A DNA stretch of 64,000 nucleotides, from assembly GCF_901709675.1 (NCBI RefSeq), contig NC_051089.1:14683976-14747975 (forward strand), read 5' to 3'. The position numbers were made by a program, and so were the translations under genes. Below, in pieces: positions 49,625-63,784 of this stretch; the stretch's first letter is position 1; each line of letters starts with the position of its first letter. Under the pieces are notes generated by a model. That model searched no databases, had not been told where the DNA came from, and saw only the letters and a program-made list of their open reading frames with translations. This stretch comes from Syngnathus acus (lineage: Eukaryota; Chordata; Actinopteri; Syngnathiformes; Syngnathidae).

Positions 49625-51721
49625 ACAGACAGAAGTGCCTCCCTATTAGACACCTTCTTCACAAATGTAATAGATAAAGAAAGATAGATAAAGAAAGAAG
49701 AAAGTCTATAAAAGGTGACCCCTCTGTCCCCCTCGAGCTCCGCCAGCGACCATGTCTAAATAGTCATAGAGGGAATTTGGTGAATTTGATCTGGGCAGAG
49801 GCAGACGTATTATGAGCCTTCTACACTATGCATGGATGTCAGCGTATTTCATTCATAAATATGACAACGGTGGGCAATGAACCCTCTGAATCATTGCAGA
49901 AATTGGTTAATTGAACATGTTGTGATTATTTTAGTTCTAGGTAGTAGTAGGAGGAGGGGGAGGAGGAGCAGTAGTAGTAGAAGAGGAGCTTCTCTGATGG
50001 TGAATGGAGTTGGCTGTGTTTTAGCCCACAACATCCCAATTTGAAATTTCTTAGCTTGCATGCATCTGCAAAATGACCCAGTCTAACACGCCTCCATGCA
50101 GAATTTTGCTGCGCACTGTGCCAGATTTGACCCAGTCACTAAGTAGAGCTCTCTGTCGTTGGACTTAGCCTTATAAGAAAAAAAGGACAAATAATATTAA
50201 CACACGTAACATTGCAATGCAATGAAAAGCATGCACATTTTTGTCTGTGTTTTTATTGGACAATGATACAAAAGATTTGATTTCTTGATAAAAGAGAAAA
50301 TGCAAAACAATTGCTGGCTTTTATATGTCATGACATTGAGCTGCAGAGTGACCAGATGTGACGATAAGATTTTGAGATGTGCCAGAAATACAGCAAATGC
50401 ATGCTTGTGGTGGAGATCAAACACTGCAGTTGAGCCCATTGCAATTGTGAGATATTTGTTTTTACTGTGGGAGAGGCTGACTGCCATCGTGCCAGGTATG
50501 TCTTTACTTTTGGCTGCTGAGAAGTTATCTATTTTTTCAACAGTACTTTAGAGTCCCTTCATAAAACCATGTTGCACTCGCAGCCAATGATGCTTAGTTT
50601 GCAGCGAAAGAGTGTTCTTGTCACTTGGAAAGTCTTTTTTTTTTCTGGGGGTTTGGGGCGGTAGGTTATAATGAAATAACATCAATTTTGTGGACCTCAC
50701 TCCTTCCTCTTCCGCTTTCTATTTAATGTTCCTTTCCATTTCTGAACAAAAGCCATCTGATATGGTATTAATGCCCATCAAAGGCCTAAATTAACTTGCT
50801 TTGCCACAGGCCAAAGTCAAAATGGAGGCTAATGTTCGATGTTGACAGTTTAGTGAGGATGTGGGTTGGCGGCTATATATCAGTATCCTTGTGTTTTCTT
50901 TTGGTCCCCCTCATTCACAAATATCTTGCAAATTTATCTGGAAGGCGGATGTGACTAGAATACGCATTAAAAGGCCATGTCAAGGCCACTGGCTGTGCCA
51001 ACAGGCTCACTCATTGTGCCCTGAGGACAAAGACTTTATATATTTCCTTGTAAAAGCCGGAACATTTCACGACATAAATAAATAATGACACTGGACTTCC
51101 TAAAAACATTGGTCATGGCTGTAAGTTGTACAAATAAGATGTGTCCGGCAATGAAAAAAAATATTAAAAGATACATTCTATGAAAGCCAGCATTCACGTA
51201 GCCACAACTATTCCCATCTTTTGTTAAAGGTCAGAATTATTCATGTTTGCCCACAATAAATAAGAAAACAAACGTATTAGTCAAATGTATATCTCACTGC
51301 CAGAAAACACCAATGATCATTTTCCCCTCATGAATATATTTCTTCGTGAGATTACCGTGATATGATCTTTGGAAAACAGCTATCTTCTAATTAGGGAACA
51401 AAACCTTGAAAAATGACTCTTCACTCATCATCACTGTCATATTAAAATATTTGTCTCATTTCAGAGAGGAAATATTGAACCTAATGAGGACAAATAGAAA
51501 ATGGATGCAAGGATAATAAAAATATAAAGCTTGATTGCACAAACCTCTCTTATTCGTTCAAGAAAGGCTTGGGTTGCAGTGATTTTATGACGTTGAAAGA
51601 ACTGTTTCAAAATCATCTGGATGGCATTGAATGAGTGTTTTACTACAGCAGGGATGGGTAACCTAAATGATGGAGGGGAACCACAAGTTTTTGTCTAGGG
51701 GGGGGGGAAGCACAGGTTAAT

Positions 51722-51890
51722 TAAAGGACAAAGCATCAAAATGTGTTTCTAATCATGTCTTGAATGCTTCTACTGAGGTAGCACCTCTGATATCTATCAG
51801 TAGGGCATTCCAACACTCTGGAGCCCAAATTGCAAATGGTCTTGACCCTGCAGACTTCTTTTTGGCCCTTTTGGGGTCACTAAAAGACCA
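51722..51890 (+). repeat. Possible LINE 3' UTR fragment
   Basis: TATCAGTAGGGCATTCCAAC and the following text resemble a fish repeat that I associate with LINE 3' ends. The match is from memory and weak. Confidence 0.3.
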
Positions 51891-52290
51891 GCGTTGTGCA
51901 AACAAAAATGTCGCATTTTTATCTGCGGCTTATTTGTAATTGTTTTCTGTATACAGATGACAGTTCATCTTTGTATGCACTCGTGATTGTTTGCAGTGTT
52001 GTGACGAGCTGTGTAGTATATATGTATACACCACCTCTTGGCCGAAAGTCAGCTGCTATTCACATTCTCCCACAATGTTACTTGTAAGGTGAGAGAGTCC
52101 AGTGATTGAAAATACAAAACACATTGTGTCTTTTTAAAAGTTAGAGCTGCTGGATAGATTACACAACATTCAGGGTTATCATGTTAGCACTGAAGCGTTT
52201 TACTGCTTTGAGTCCTGCTGCTGACATGTGGAAAGTAATTCAATATCCGTTTGAGTGGAATAGTTGAAACATACGACATACTCCGTGTTG

Positions 52291-52342
52291 AAAAGTCTTT
52301 ATTATTATTATTATAAAAGTCTTTATTATTATTAGAAAAGTC

Positions 52343-52376
<34 letters not shown>
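52291..52376. repeat. (ATT)n microsatellite cluster
   Basis: Three ATT runs separated by two copies of AAAAGTCTTT. A poly-Asn reading frame across it is an artefact. Confidence 0.93.
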
Positions 52377-52377
<1 letters not shown>

Positions 52378-52828
52378 CCATCAAACTAAATTTGTCATTA
52401 TTCTGGACATATGTAATTTTTTTTCTCAGCCATCAACTTCTCAAATCTTGTTCTAGACTGTGATTGAGATTGGGATATTGTTAATCCATTTCACTTTGGT
52501 TGGATGTTTTAAAACTAGTGGGATTGGGCAAAATATGTGAAACCGACACTGAGCTACCACAAGTTGTTGTTTTTTGTGTTTGCCTGTTGATATGTGCTAA
52601 CTCAGCATTATAAGTATTCGTTATTTTTATCATCTTCAGCATATGCGATTGACAGTCTAATATTAGCATGACGTTCATGGCTATAAAACTCTGACCACAG
52701 TTTAAAAGCAAAGATATGTGAATGACACAATTAAGTTAACCACCTGTTCAGATGGCATTGAAAACAATTTGATAGGCACAGGAGGACAGCACAGACATTT
52801 TATGTCACTGTTGAAAATAACTGCAGCA

Positions 52829-52860
52829 TCCATCCATCCGTCCGTCCGTCCGTCCATCCA
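52829..52860. repeat. (CATC)/(CGTC) tetranucleotide repeat
   Basis: Short imperfect tetranucleotide repeat CATC/CGTC, eight units. Confidence 0.85.
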
Positions 52861-52887
52861 GCCAAATGTAGTAATTTGGTCTAGAGC

Positions 52888-53167
52888 CAGGGGTGTCAAA
52901 CTCATTTTTTTCATGGGCCGCATTGTAGTCATAGCTTCTGTCAGAGGGCCATTATGACTCTCATCCAAATAATTGTATGAGCACCTCATACGTTTTCAAA
53001 TCAGACGAGTAAAAACTGGTCAAATATTTTTAAAAAAGTATTAAAAGTGAAGACAATTTGCAATTCTAGTAATGACACACGAATTTGATGCACAATTTGT
53101 CTTCGCGGGCCACATAAAATGACGTGGCGGGCCGTATCTGGCCCCCGGGCCTTGAGTTTGACACCTG
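52888..53167 (-). mobile_element. hAT-like short element, copy E (inverted relative to A)
   Basis: Starts CAGGGGTGTCAAACTC and ends GAGTTTGACACCTG. Reverse-complemented, it is very close to copy A but lacks about 42 internal bases present there. It sits 17 kb from copy A in opposite orientation. Confidence 0.77.
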
Positions 53168-54509
53168 TGTAATATGTGGAGTTCATATATGAGGATGCAA
53201 GGTCGTAGGAGGTTGAATATGGGAGAAAGAAGGAGTACCATGGGACAAATAAGCAGGGGAAGAACATATTAGGAGGGTTGGAGCTGAGGTTCAAACCCTG
53301 AACCTCCCAACTGTGGTGGGTTTTCAAAAATAAAAAAATTAAAATATCCCCAAAACACGATGTGCTAGACAAGACAATTTATAAATCATCATCAAAAATA
53401 CTTTTAGGGACACTTAAAGCAATTTCTGATAAATGATGCTGTTGACCAGCGTCATTTCTTTTCTTAGCCAGCCGGTGACACGTAAAAAGAAAACTGTAAA
53501 CTAAGTAGAAGCAAAACAACTTGCTTATTTAGAATCAATCAATCAATAACTAAATACTATTTTTGGGGAACATTGCTTATAATTAACACATTGATAAATT
53601 ATTAATAATAGACATGTCCTATCATCATTTTTTCCAAATCCTTTTCATATACGTCATTATGCAAACCTGCATAAATAAAATTTTGCGTTTACAACAATAC
53701 TGTTATCCTCAGTGAGGTATGAAAATATATGTTAATTTGTTGTTAATTTGCTTTGTACCATTGTGAGGGCTGTTTCTAATATTTTTGTCCCATTTCAATG
53801 TAGCAGTGCAGTGCCATACTAAGAATATATTTTATAATAATTGTTTTTACCTCTTTTTACATAACTATAGTGTATAATATAATTATATTCTTACATTGGA
53901 TCGTATTGACCCTGGGGTTAAAATCCACATCTCAATACAGCACCAAAATAAATCTGTTAAGAAGATGCTCTTGAATGCAAACGATAATGAATGAAGTAAT
54001 TGAATCCTCGTGGTGCCGACATTTGTGTCGAGGGGCCGGTGGCCCTTCATGAAGCAGAGCGGCTGAAGCATGAAATCGTGTTCCTCCCGCCATCACTCAC
54101 AAGATGTGTTTGTCTCGCCACTCAATGGATGTCACGTGTCACGCCCTTTTGACACCCCTCCCCACAGTTCCCCCACAAATATGGTCCCCGCTCGTCCCTG
54201 TCACTGGCACTTGGCATAGGAGACTCAGAGGCAGTAGGTCATCCTCATCGAGTCCTTCTCATCCTCAGACCTAAAGGGGGTGTTTGCTCAACGACAGTGT
54301 TCCTGGAAAAGTTCTCAATGGTTTTATAACCAAAGCCAGCTGCTGTAGGCCCATGCTTGAATGTGTGCGTGTGAACTACAGAGGAGGAGTGTGTTTGAGT
54401 GTGTGCACGCACGTGTGTGTGCAGCTTCCCTTTTCAAAAAGACAGAGAGAAAGAGAGAGAGAGAGGGTGAGCGAGTGAGAGAGAAAGTTTTACCACTTTT
54501 TTTTTAGGC
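53168..54509 (+). promoter_or_regulatory. alx4: alx4 upstream flank
   Basis: No gene. The last 500 bp are more GC-rich than the desert and contain TAATTG, GTCACGTGTCACG (E-box, near 54131) and CCCCTCCCC-type GC boxes, with a (GA)n tract at 54440-54486. A polypyrimidine run and AG lie two bases before the alx4 ATG, so the real promoter may be farther upstream behind a leader intron. Confidence 0.4.
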
Positions 54510-57500
54510 ATGAGCGCCGAGATCTTCAGTCCATACAGCTGCGACATGACCTCCATGGATGCATTTTATAGTCCTCCTGCAGCACAAACTCGGGACCAGC
54601 AAACGGAACACTTCAGGACGTTGCCAGCATCCCCTGATACCAAATACAGCCCCACTGCGTTCTTGCAGGCCCACAAAGGTCACGCGTACGGAGACAAGCC
54701 CCGGAGTTCGTTCCAGCAGGAGTGCCACTCATTGGACGCAGCCGGAGCCGGTCACGCTGCTTTCAGCAAATTCCACCTCTTCACGCACAGGTCCTCCAGT
54801 AAAACACCTCCGGAGGAAGGCGAGGGACACCGGGAAGGCGCAGAGATCGTCCCCTGCTATGGTGAGTGGGCCTCGGCATAATGTCTCAGCGGAGCGGGCG
54901 CTCCCCCCGAATTACTGTGAAGGATGCTGCGGGTGAGAAAAATTGGCGATTCTTGCGCAATATGCTTCGTGGAGCTTCCAAATGTTTTCTGCGCGTGATC
55001 AAGAGTGGCTTTCTTTTTTATGCACCCGATGATCACGTTGCCTTCATCAAATTAGCGCCCATTAAATGCGATAATCTGTATCACAATCCCTCATTATATC
55101 GAACCGGGATGCCACAATTGAATGATCGTGTTTTTTCGTTCTTTCGTGGTGTTGCTCGCGGCCTTATTGGGACCACTTACATTTAATTGCACCGAAATGG
55201 GCCACGAATGAGGGGGCGAATAAAACTTTGACCCACGTTTGGGGATGAACAGCGAGGTCCAACACTAAAGAGACGATCGTGTTACCAGGAAGAAAAACAT
55301 CACATAAAAGTGACAATGACACCATTCCGCAATCGTTTCATTGGACGTGATTAAAATTGATGCTCATTTTTCGAAAAGGTCCAAGCTATAAATTATACAT
55401 AAGGAAGCAAATAAATACTAATTTATTGTTGCAAACCACCTTGTCGATTGAAATATTTATTTATGATTGAATTGTACAGATCGAAGTAGTCAGGGGGGAA
55501 AGTGATTGTGTCTTTGACCCGTTCTTGGATGAAGACCCTCTTTTCATTCCAGCCTGTCTTTTTGTTTTATGCAATCTGTGCTATTAAATAAGACTAAATC
55601 ATTTTTCAACGCTCCCAAAGCAGACTTCAGAAAACTAAATTTATCAATAAAAGTTTAGATTAAACCAAAAAGTAGGCCACATAATATCAAAATTATATTT
55701 ATCAATATCAATTACTATTCTTAATTCATAACAAGCATAGGCCTATCATATTTTTTTTTTGGTCTTTGTAAAAATGTCTAATAGTTCATCCGCTTCAAAT
55801 GTTCTGTCAACTGAAGCTTTTTCATTCCGAAATCAGAAATGTGATTGTTCTAAAGACGTAGCTACAGTGCCTACATAACATTTAATTTTAGAATGAAAAA
55901 TATGCATTATTATATTACATTATTACATTGTTAATTTATTAGAAATAAACCAATCAATTACAGTCTTAGCATTTTGATGAATAACATGATTAAACACATT
56001 TAATAATAACATTCCAAATGCAATTCCATGTATTACAATCCAATATTGGAATAGCTCTGCCATTTATGTCAGTATCCGTATTATTATTAGGATTTATAGG
56101 GCTTAATAAAGCATAAACGAACCCAGGTGAAATGATTAAACTTAACCTTCAAAAACCACATTTAGGTCACAAAGTCAGCAGGATTTACAATAGGAAAACC
56201 CATAAAAACAATTCGTTGCACAAGACAGTTTCTCCATAAAATGTTCACGTTCCTCATCTTATTAGTGTTTAGAACAAGGTTTCGAGGAAGGGGTAAGAAA
56301 AGTGGTAATGTCATGAAAGGTCAACTGCACCGAGACATGTTTGGCTGCAATGGCCCTGTAAATATTGTTTTCCAATGCCGCTTTCCCCGTTGTTACTAAG
56401 GAAAACTGATTGGACGGACACTCTGACAAAAACACACTCTGTGTACAGTTAGACTTAAACTCTGTATGCTTTAACAAATGTGCTGCAAAAACTAATGGTC
56501 AAAGTCATGCACGGAAAAGTCTCGGGGGAAAATTCCCTCTCAAGCAGCCCCTCCAAGTCTTTGTTATCCTCGAGAGACGTCCCATTTCTTCATTTGATGT
56601 GTCCGTGTCTCCCCTCAGCGTGTGACCTTTAGCTTCCTGTCTCATCTGTTTGGGGTCGTAGGCCGCTTCCCCCGCACGCACACACGCCACAGAATATCCA
56701 TTTGAGGCCCCGCAATGTCATTGCGCAGATCTTTGCAACACTTGGGTTCCAGTTGGATCTTGTAAAGGTTTAACTGCACCCGTATTTTTCTTTTGTATCG
56801 TCAACCATTTGCAAATACGTTGATGATAATTGCCACAATGGCAATAGTCCATTTGAAAAATTAGAAACAGGACAATGGTGAAATGACTTCAGTCTTTTAA
56901 GTTCTAACTCATGTTTGAAAGGTATGCATGTAAAATTTAATCCAAAGATATTCGTTCAATCTACTCCTAAAGGTAGAACATGTCACACCAATTTCACGTA
57001 ATTAAGTTAGTTGTGCTTTTTTTCTAAAACTTGAAGTATAGCTTACTTTATTTATTTATTTATTTTAATTTATTTATTTGGGTTTAGATGAGTGTATCTA
57101 CATTGATGTTGAGTTTTAAGTGTACTGATGGCTCTTTAGAGATAAAGTGCATCAAGTTTCTCCTTGGACCTCATTTTCCGCCTATGTGCCCCTTCGCCAT
57201 CTTTAAGCTGGTGCGACAGGTCCATTCCGCTATCCTGTAACGGCCGTCCGAGGTGATTGGTTGGAGCAGGCGGTAATGGGAACCAGCCACGAGGCCCAGA
57301 CAACTGAGACACACTTTCGTATGTCCGTGACATGAGTGGAGGTGACAAGGACTCAGGATCGTTTTACCATTTAGTTTCAGCTATGGCAGGCCAATTTGCA
57401 TTAGGGCCCGCTTTGCATGGCCCGGTGAGAGCAGCGGGGGTAAGAAGCAGTCCAGAACTTCCTCTGCTCACTTTCTTGTCATGTCACAGCTGAAGATCAC

Positions 57501-59508
57501 ATTTATTTAAAAAAAAAAAAAGAAAGAAAGAAAAACCCATCAAACATCTGTGATGATTGTACCCAATTTAAAAGTCTCAAATGCGTTTTTATTATATCTT
57601 AAAGAGTCAAGTATGGGCTATGCAGTTGTTTGAGGATTTCCTTGTATAATTTCTTCTAAAATAAAAACATTTTGAAAATAGAAGTAGACTAAGAATGAAA
57701 TATTACCAGGTATGGGTTTTCAAACATCAAAATATGCCTGAACAAAATTTAAAATTCGGTCAAATATTTTTAACAGCTTTAGCTAGATGTCATTTTAACC
57801 AGCTCACATGGGTGCTAACTGTAGGATTTTTTTTTTTGCTTTACTTCCCCAAAGTACTAGACTATAATAGTAAGCAAATTATTGTACTCATAACTTTTCA
57901 CAGTCAATAGTATATATATAGTATATTCTTTATAGGCAAGGTGCAAAAGGATCAACTAAGCAGTAAAGTCATGTCAAAATATGTGTCCAATATCGTAAAA
58001 TACAAAGAAGCCACTGTTTAAAAATGATCCAAAATCATCTTTGAATTAAAAAAAAATAAATCTGAAACTAAAGTTGCCAAAATGGTGGGGTGTGTTTCTG
58101 CATAATGTGCCATTTTCTGGGGTGTATCGCATTAGGGAGATTGTGTAGACATGCAGAACCAGCAAAAAGTGCAGTGACACTTATGAATGTAGTACATTTC
58201 ACAGTAGCTAATGGAAAGTCGTCTGCCTGGAACACAGTGTAATCTATAACTTTTCACATAATTTCTCAGGCAATTCTCAGAGGAAAACAGTACATGCAGT
58301 CATTAATCTGCACAGTTCAACATCCACTTGCAATGATGACAACAAAAATACATATCGACAGGTTAAGAAGCATGTGTACTTTTCGATAGAGCGATGTAGT
58401 GAGTTTTCAAACGTAAAGATTTTTTTTTGTTCTCTCAGACGGAATGTTCACCCCCCTCCCCAATCAAACCACAAAAATCACAAGATGAAGGATGTTCATC
58501 TTTGCTCGAGCGGGCGAAGGAAACATTTGGAAGCGAGACAAGGGTGGGTGTACGAAGAAGGAAAAGTGTTTGAGATGTGATTTATCAGTCTTGGACTTCA
58601 TGGATTCTTTTCACAGTCTATAAACATTACACAGCCTGCTGAGATAGATCATCTGTGCTCAGTCAGCAGAGCTGCATTTCAAAGTGAACGTCTCTCACAT
58701 TGGAAGGGTGGGGGGAAGAGCATTGTGCTGATGTTTGCCGATCGTCTGTCTGTGAGACACTGTGACTATTTCCGGATTTCAAGACGGCTCCAAATTTACA
58801 CCTCTTATGAAGAGGAGTGTGTGCGCGCGGCATTATCCCAATATGCTTGGCATCGCTCAACAGAAAGTGCCAGTTGTTGTGTGCTCGCTGCTATTTCACA
58901 AAGATCAGAGGAGATGTAATGATATATTTTGGGTGCAACAGTAGAGAGACTGAAGCCAGACCTGTTGGTGAGGCTTTAATACAATGTCCAGTAGTTTGAT
59001 GCGTGCATGTTTATGTCCTTCAATATCTTGCAGCAAAGCAGGGCACCGACAGAAACTTTATGTTCCCTCGCAATCCTTCTTCTCAGACCGTAAAATAACC
59101 CCACAAAAGACGTACAAAGGCATTCTTTCCTCACTGATTTACTGTCCTGGAGGTCGCTCAACTTATGTTTGTAGTTTCAATTCTGGTGTCATTTCTTTTT
59201 TTTTTTTTGGTTCAGTGCAGTGGTGTTTTCAAATGATAAAAAAGAAAAATTAGTCACCAGACACAATGATGTATCAGTTGATCCATGCTGTATTTTTAGT
59301 TAGACAGGTTAGGCAAATTACCAATGAGCTATTGAGCAATTTAAAAAAATATATATGAAAATATATTAAAAAAATTATATATATATTATATTATACTATA
59401 TTATATATATACTGTATATATACATATATTTTTGTGTGTGTATATATATATATATTATATAAAAAATAAAAAAAATAAAAAAATTATATATATATTCTTT
59501 TAAATATA

Positions 59509-59581
<73 letters not shown>

Positions 59582-62500
59582 AATCATAGCAGAAATTGGG
59601 CTCTTCCATGGTACTTGGTTTGATACAACATGTGCTGCCTTCAAACAATTGTTTGGAATGCATATTTCAACAAAATAACACATGTCAGATATCTTGCAAT
59701 AGTTGTAATAGGATATTGGGAGAGGGGTAAAAAAAAAACATGATGTGAGTCACAACTATTGAAATACTCTGTTCAGAACTACTGGAACATGTGCTCTCAC
59801 TTGTGCAGCTGTAAGTCAAATCATTATTTTATAGCCGTACTCGGCGTGTGTTGCTACACAGGTGTAGGCTGAAGATGAACTGATGGTCTCGTAATAATTT
59901 AGTGAAAGGAGATGACGGTTGGTTGTACTCAGACATGATAAAAGTTTCCATGTGCTGCAAGACTCAGCAAAGCATTTCTTATTTTCCCGTTGCGGCAGAA
60001 CCTTTCAAGAAAGCACATTAGCTCCTTCATTGCCAAAATGCAACATGAACAGTAGTCTTTTATCAGTTAGTGGTCATCACTCACCAACCTGACAGGACTG
60101 CGGCGATCCGGCAGAGAAATATGATGATCACGACTAGGACTGTTTATGCAGGAATTTTAAAGCGAAGGACGTTGGGGTCTAAAACCATATACATGAGTCA
60201 TGGACAAGGAGCCCGCTGCCGGACTCCCAGAGGGAGTTGTGTCACCAACTTTGGAAATATTTAAGCTTTTTTTTTCCGAATTAGTCAAACACCAAAAAGT
60301 CTGCTCTTGCAAACTCCATTACCTGATTTTCTGATGAGTTGATATTCTGCATTGCTTTCATCAATTCAAAGAATGCTTGTTTAGTTCTTTAGTGGTTGAT
60401 CTCTCTCACAAGCAGCGTGAAAATGCACAGAAGCATTTGCTTGAAGTTAGTGTGTAAAATTTCAATCTCCCTAACAATTGAGGCCTTTTCAAAATGAATT
60501 TTATTGAAATGTTTTTTTTTTTTCATGATTTTTTATTTTTTTATTTTTGTGGATGATAGAAGACACTATGAATGGTAGTAACCAAATTGGATATATGATA
60601 TAATCATCTGTGGTGGAATAGCGGATAGCCTCATAGTGAGATTCTGGGTTTGAAACACTGGTCACGTCTTGGTTTTGTCGTGCTCGCTGTGCGGCTTTTC
60701 TTCCCCCACGTTCCAAAAGCATCATCGTGTGTTAGCTTAATTGTTCATCTAAACTGTGGTTGTTAGTTGAGATGTCGACCTGTGCAAGGTTCATGAATGG
60801 ATGGATTCATTTTCTGTACCATTTCGCCTGTTCTATTGGGCTTTTTTTTTGTTTTTGTTTAACCAGCCATCTATCGCATCTACCTGAAGTAACTCACAAG
60901 ATGATTAATCACTCTAAACAAACATCTTGTTTTGCACCAATGTGTAGCAAAAACAACAACACGTTTTGAATGTTGGATCACCATAGCTACTTCTAACATT
61001 TGAGTGACCTGCCATGCGTGTTGGTTCCGGGTCAGTAGGTGTAAGCGACCCAAAGCCGAGAGCCCGCATGAATGCAAACATAACTGAGAGTCCTGAATGG
61101 ATCACATGAGAGGGTTTTGCATATATGTTGGCAATTGGTCACACACAAAATAAAAGCACCAAGACAAAACTTTCTGGTATCCCACGCTCGACTTTATGCA
61201 ATCACATCCAAAAATGAGTAAGACACTGGATCATTTTGATGGACGCTGGCAGACAGATGCTCATGAAGATTTATTAGCGCAGATTTGTCTGAGGTTTGAA
61301 AATTCACATGCTGCAATGCCATTAAGTGAGTGTGTTTAGTTTCTTGTAGCCAGAAATAACATCTTTGCAAATTCAGCATGACAGTTCAGGTGACGCCGCA
61401 TGGCAAACATCCAGCTTCTCTGAATCTTAAAATTTTCTCTGCAATTAAAAGAGCCACTTTGTCACATAGAGCGTCCATACCTCCCAACATCAGAGAATGA
61501 TCTATAGAGAACGAAAGTGAATGTCATCTATCATGACGGGAAATCTAATCAGTGCTCACATTAACACTGGAAGCCAACACATTTCGCAACTAAAGACCAA
61601 GAAATGCATTTGCTCCACCCCATCATAAATCCTACTGGCGAATTATGAGCTATGCAAAGCTGCCAAGTGACTGTCATTTCAAGCACTTTAGCGGCACAAT
61701 GGAAAATGTTCAAATGGTGCCAGTGATGGTAGAGTTAAAGTTTCAGCACATTCACGCAACTATAGTGGGATTTGAATGTACATTTTTGTTGGCAGGTAAT
61801 GAAAAGAGCTCATGCAGTTCTCACTGGATGTTTCTGTTGCCACACATCTAATGTGGCGACAGAAAAATAATGTTCGGTTTTGATAGTTTTGTTTTGAATG
61901 TACAATACGTCTTATTGTGCCTGTTGTTCTTGGTGGTTGACAAATGCATTGCATCATAATGATGCATTAACAATCCAGTACATTCCTTCACAAAAAAAAA
62001 CACACTAATAAAAATATTATTTTGTTACTGAAATGGAACATGATGATATTTTTAATTTCTCAGTCTAGCTGTTTTATTGGCTCTCATTAGATTGGGTAAA
62101 TCTTCTCTCAGAAATATCAGAAGCAATCAAGCACATATCTTGCATGAAGCTAATATATTAACAAGGGGCTAATAATAAAAACAACAACATGATAACAGGT
62201 CATAAAGCACTATACCAATAAATGTTCCATAACAGGTTGTTGATAGTTTTAAATTAGAACTCCCCTCCCCTACAAAATAACATGGGACAGTCTAGTCATT
62301 AAGAATAAAAGTATCTTTAAACCAACCTGCATATATTGTATGCTCATTTCACCTCCTCTTTTGTTTTCTATCCAAACTGCACCTTTTCGTTTTGACCTTT
62401 TCCTTTCCATGTTTACTATAAGTGTAGCTTACATTTCCCATCATTCCCCAATCCCCCACCCTAGCCCTCGAATTCCCCAACCAATGATTGACATATCGTG

Positions 62501-62978
62501 CCGTTAGACAATAGAAAACCATTTTAGGTAACAATTTTCTCTTCAGTTTAGGGCAATTTGCCACAGCCCTCGACAATGCCGCTTATGCCAGAAACCGCCA
62601 CTATATTCCTTCCATTTACAAATCCCTAAAATTGCTTCATTTGCTCTCTGTCTTCTAGGTAAAGACAGTTCACATCTAACGGATTCGGACTTGACTCCAC
62701 TCTCCGATCATCCAACAATGGACACCAGCTACCTGGCCGTGAAGGATCAGAGTGTCAACGCAACATCTGATAGGTTGCCAGGCGCTGATTTAGCCAACCC
62801 CCATGATAAGAGTGATAGCAGCGAGAGCAATAAAGGCAAGAAGAGGCGCAATCGCACCACCTTCACCAGCTACCAGCTGGAAGAGCTGGAAAAGGTCTTT
62901 CAGAAGACGCACTATCCAGATGTTTACGCCCGTGAGCAGCTGGCGCTACGGACGGACCTGACTGAAGCACGTGTGCAG
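54510..62978 (+). CDS. alx4: ALX homeobox 4, first two coding exons, partial
   Basis: Exons 54510-54861 (ending TGCTATG|gtgagt) and 62659-62978 (acceptor TTCTAG, ending GTGCAG|gtaaca); together 672 nt, 224 residues. The N-terminus [11 protein letters not shown] followed by MDAFYSP aligns with human ALX4 [16 protein letters not shown] and VPCYG also match. Exon 2 has [10 protein letters not shown], as in ALX4 MDSSYLSVKE. The paired-type homeodomain starts at residue 179 and runs [19 protein letters not shown] to ARVQ at position 46, where the usual intron splits it before WFQNRR. The long Gln/Pro run of human exon 1 is absent. ALX4 is a nuclear transcription factor for limb and craniofacial mesenchyme. 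The rest of the homeodomain and the C-terminal OAR region lie beyond the window. ALX1 and ALX3 fit less well. The alx4a/b paralogue was not decided. Confidence 0.93.
59339..59579. repeat. AT-rich tract followed by (AC)n microsatellite
   Basis: Long TATA/ATAAAA tract followed by about 30 AC units (59519-59578), inside alx4 intron 1. Confidence 0.93.
60600..60690 (+). repeat. tRNA-like SINE head
   Basis: GGTGGAATAGCGGATAGCC (box A-like) and CTGGGTTTGAAACAC (box B-like) occur in tRNA order. No stable acceptor stem is visible, so this is a degraded SINE rather than a tRNA gene. Confidence 0.45.
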
Positions 62979-63784
62979 GTAACAACACTTGGTTACATCA
63001 TTCACCTTTAACGTCACTACTATCTACCCTTTAATTTTTTTATTTTCTTTTTTTGTAACCAAGCAAGTATTAATTTTACAGCCACAAATTAAGTATTTTA
63101 ATAAAAACTCTTTGCTTTGCCAGACCGTACTTCCAGATGAAGCCACATCGTAATTCTTTCGATTTAACGTTTGGCTTTAAAATAATCCAAGAAAAACATT
63201 GGAAAGAAAACTGTTCAAATGTCTGGCACTTGGTGCTACACTGTTCAGGAGGTATTCTTGCATTTTACACTCATGATAGTCATGTTGACTGTTTGTTTGT
63301 TTGACCACTGACACGAAAAGATAGTCGTCATACAGCCAAAGACTTTTTGGTCATATAGCCACAGACGTTTTAGGTCCCAATAAACAGACATACGTATGTG
63401 AAACTATAAGACATTTCAGTTTGAAACATTGATTCGCTCTTATGAACTCAATTCCCACTCAGTGGCCCAATCACAACCACTCTGTGAGTGCTTGACTCTA
63501 ATGTGAGTCCGCGTTTCATCAATTAGGATCGGCTTCAAATTTCCTGTGACCCTGAAAAGGATATGCTGGTGAATGGATGAATGAATGTTTGGAAAGTTTG
63601 ACCCTAATCTACTTTGCTTGTGTTGAGGTTGGTTAGATGGCGCTCGCCGTACCAGCTGCTTAAATAGCTTGACATCATACTGGAATGTCACAATGGAGTC
63701 AATGAGGAAGAGGAAGTCTACGTAGTCTACGTAACTTTGCATCCTTGCCACGAAAATATTTTGTTGTTGTTTTTTTAAATGACA

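Larger units (their letters stand above)
54862..62658 (+). other. alx4: alx4 intron 1
   Basis: The 7.8 kb intron is far longer than most introns in this window. It holds an AT/AC microsatellite (59339-59579), a SINE-like piece near 60600, and several GC-richer, low-repeat stretches (56490-56700, 57130-57440, 61390-61700) that are reasonable candidates for conserved enhancers. No exon-like frame with flanking splice sites was found. Confidence 0.6.

Noticed and set aside
54559-54936. 125-aa plus-strand frame overlapping alx4 exon 1
   Set aside because: Out-of-frame shadow of alx4 exon 1, which has clear ALX4 homology and a proper donor.
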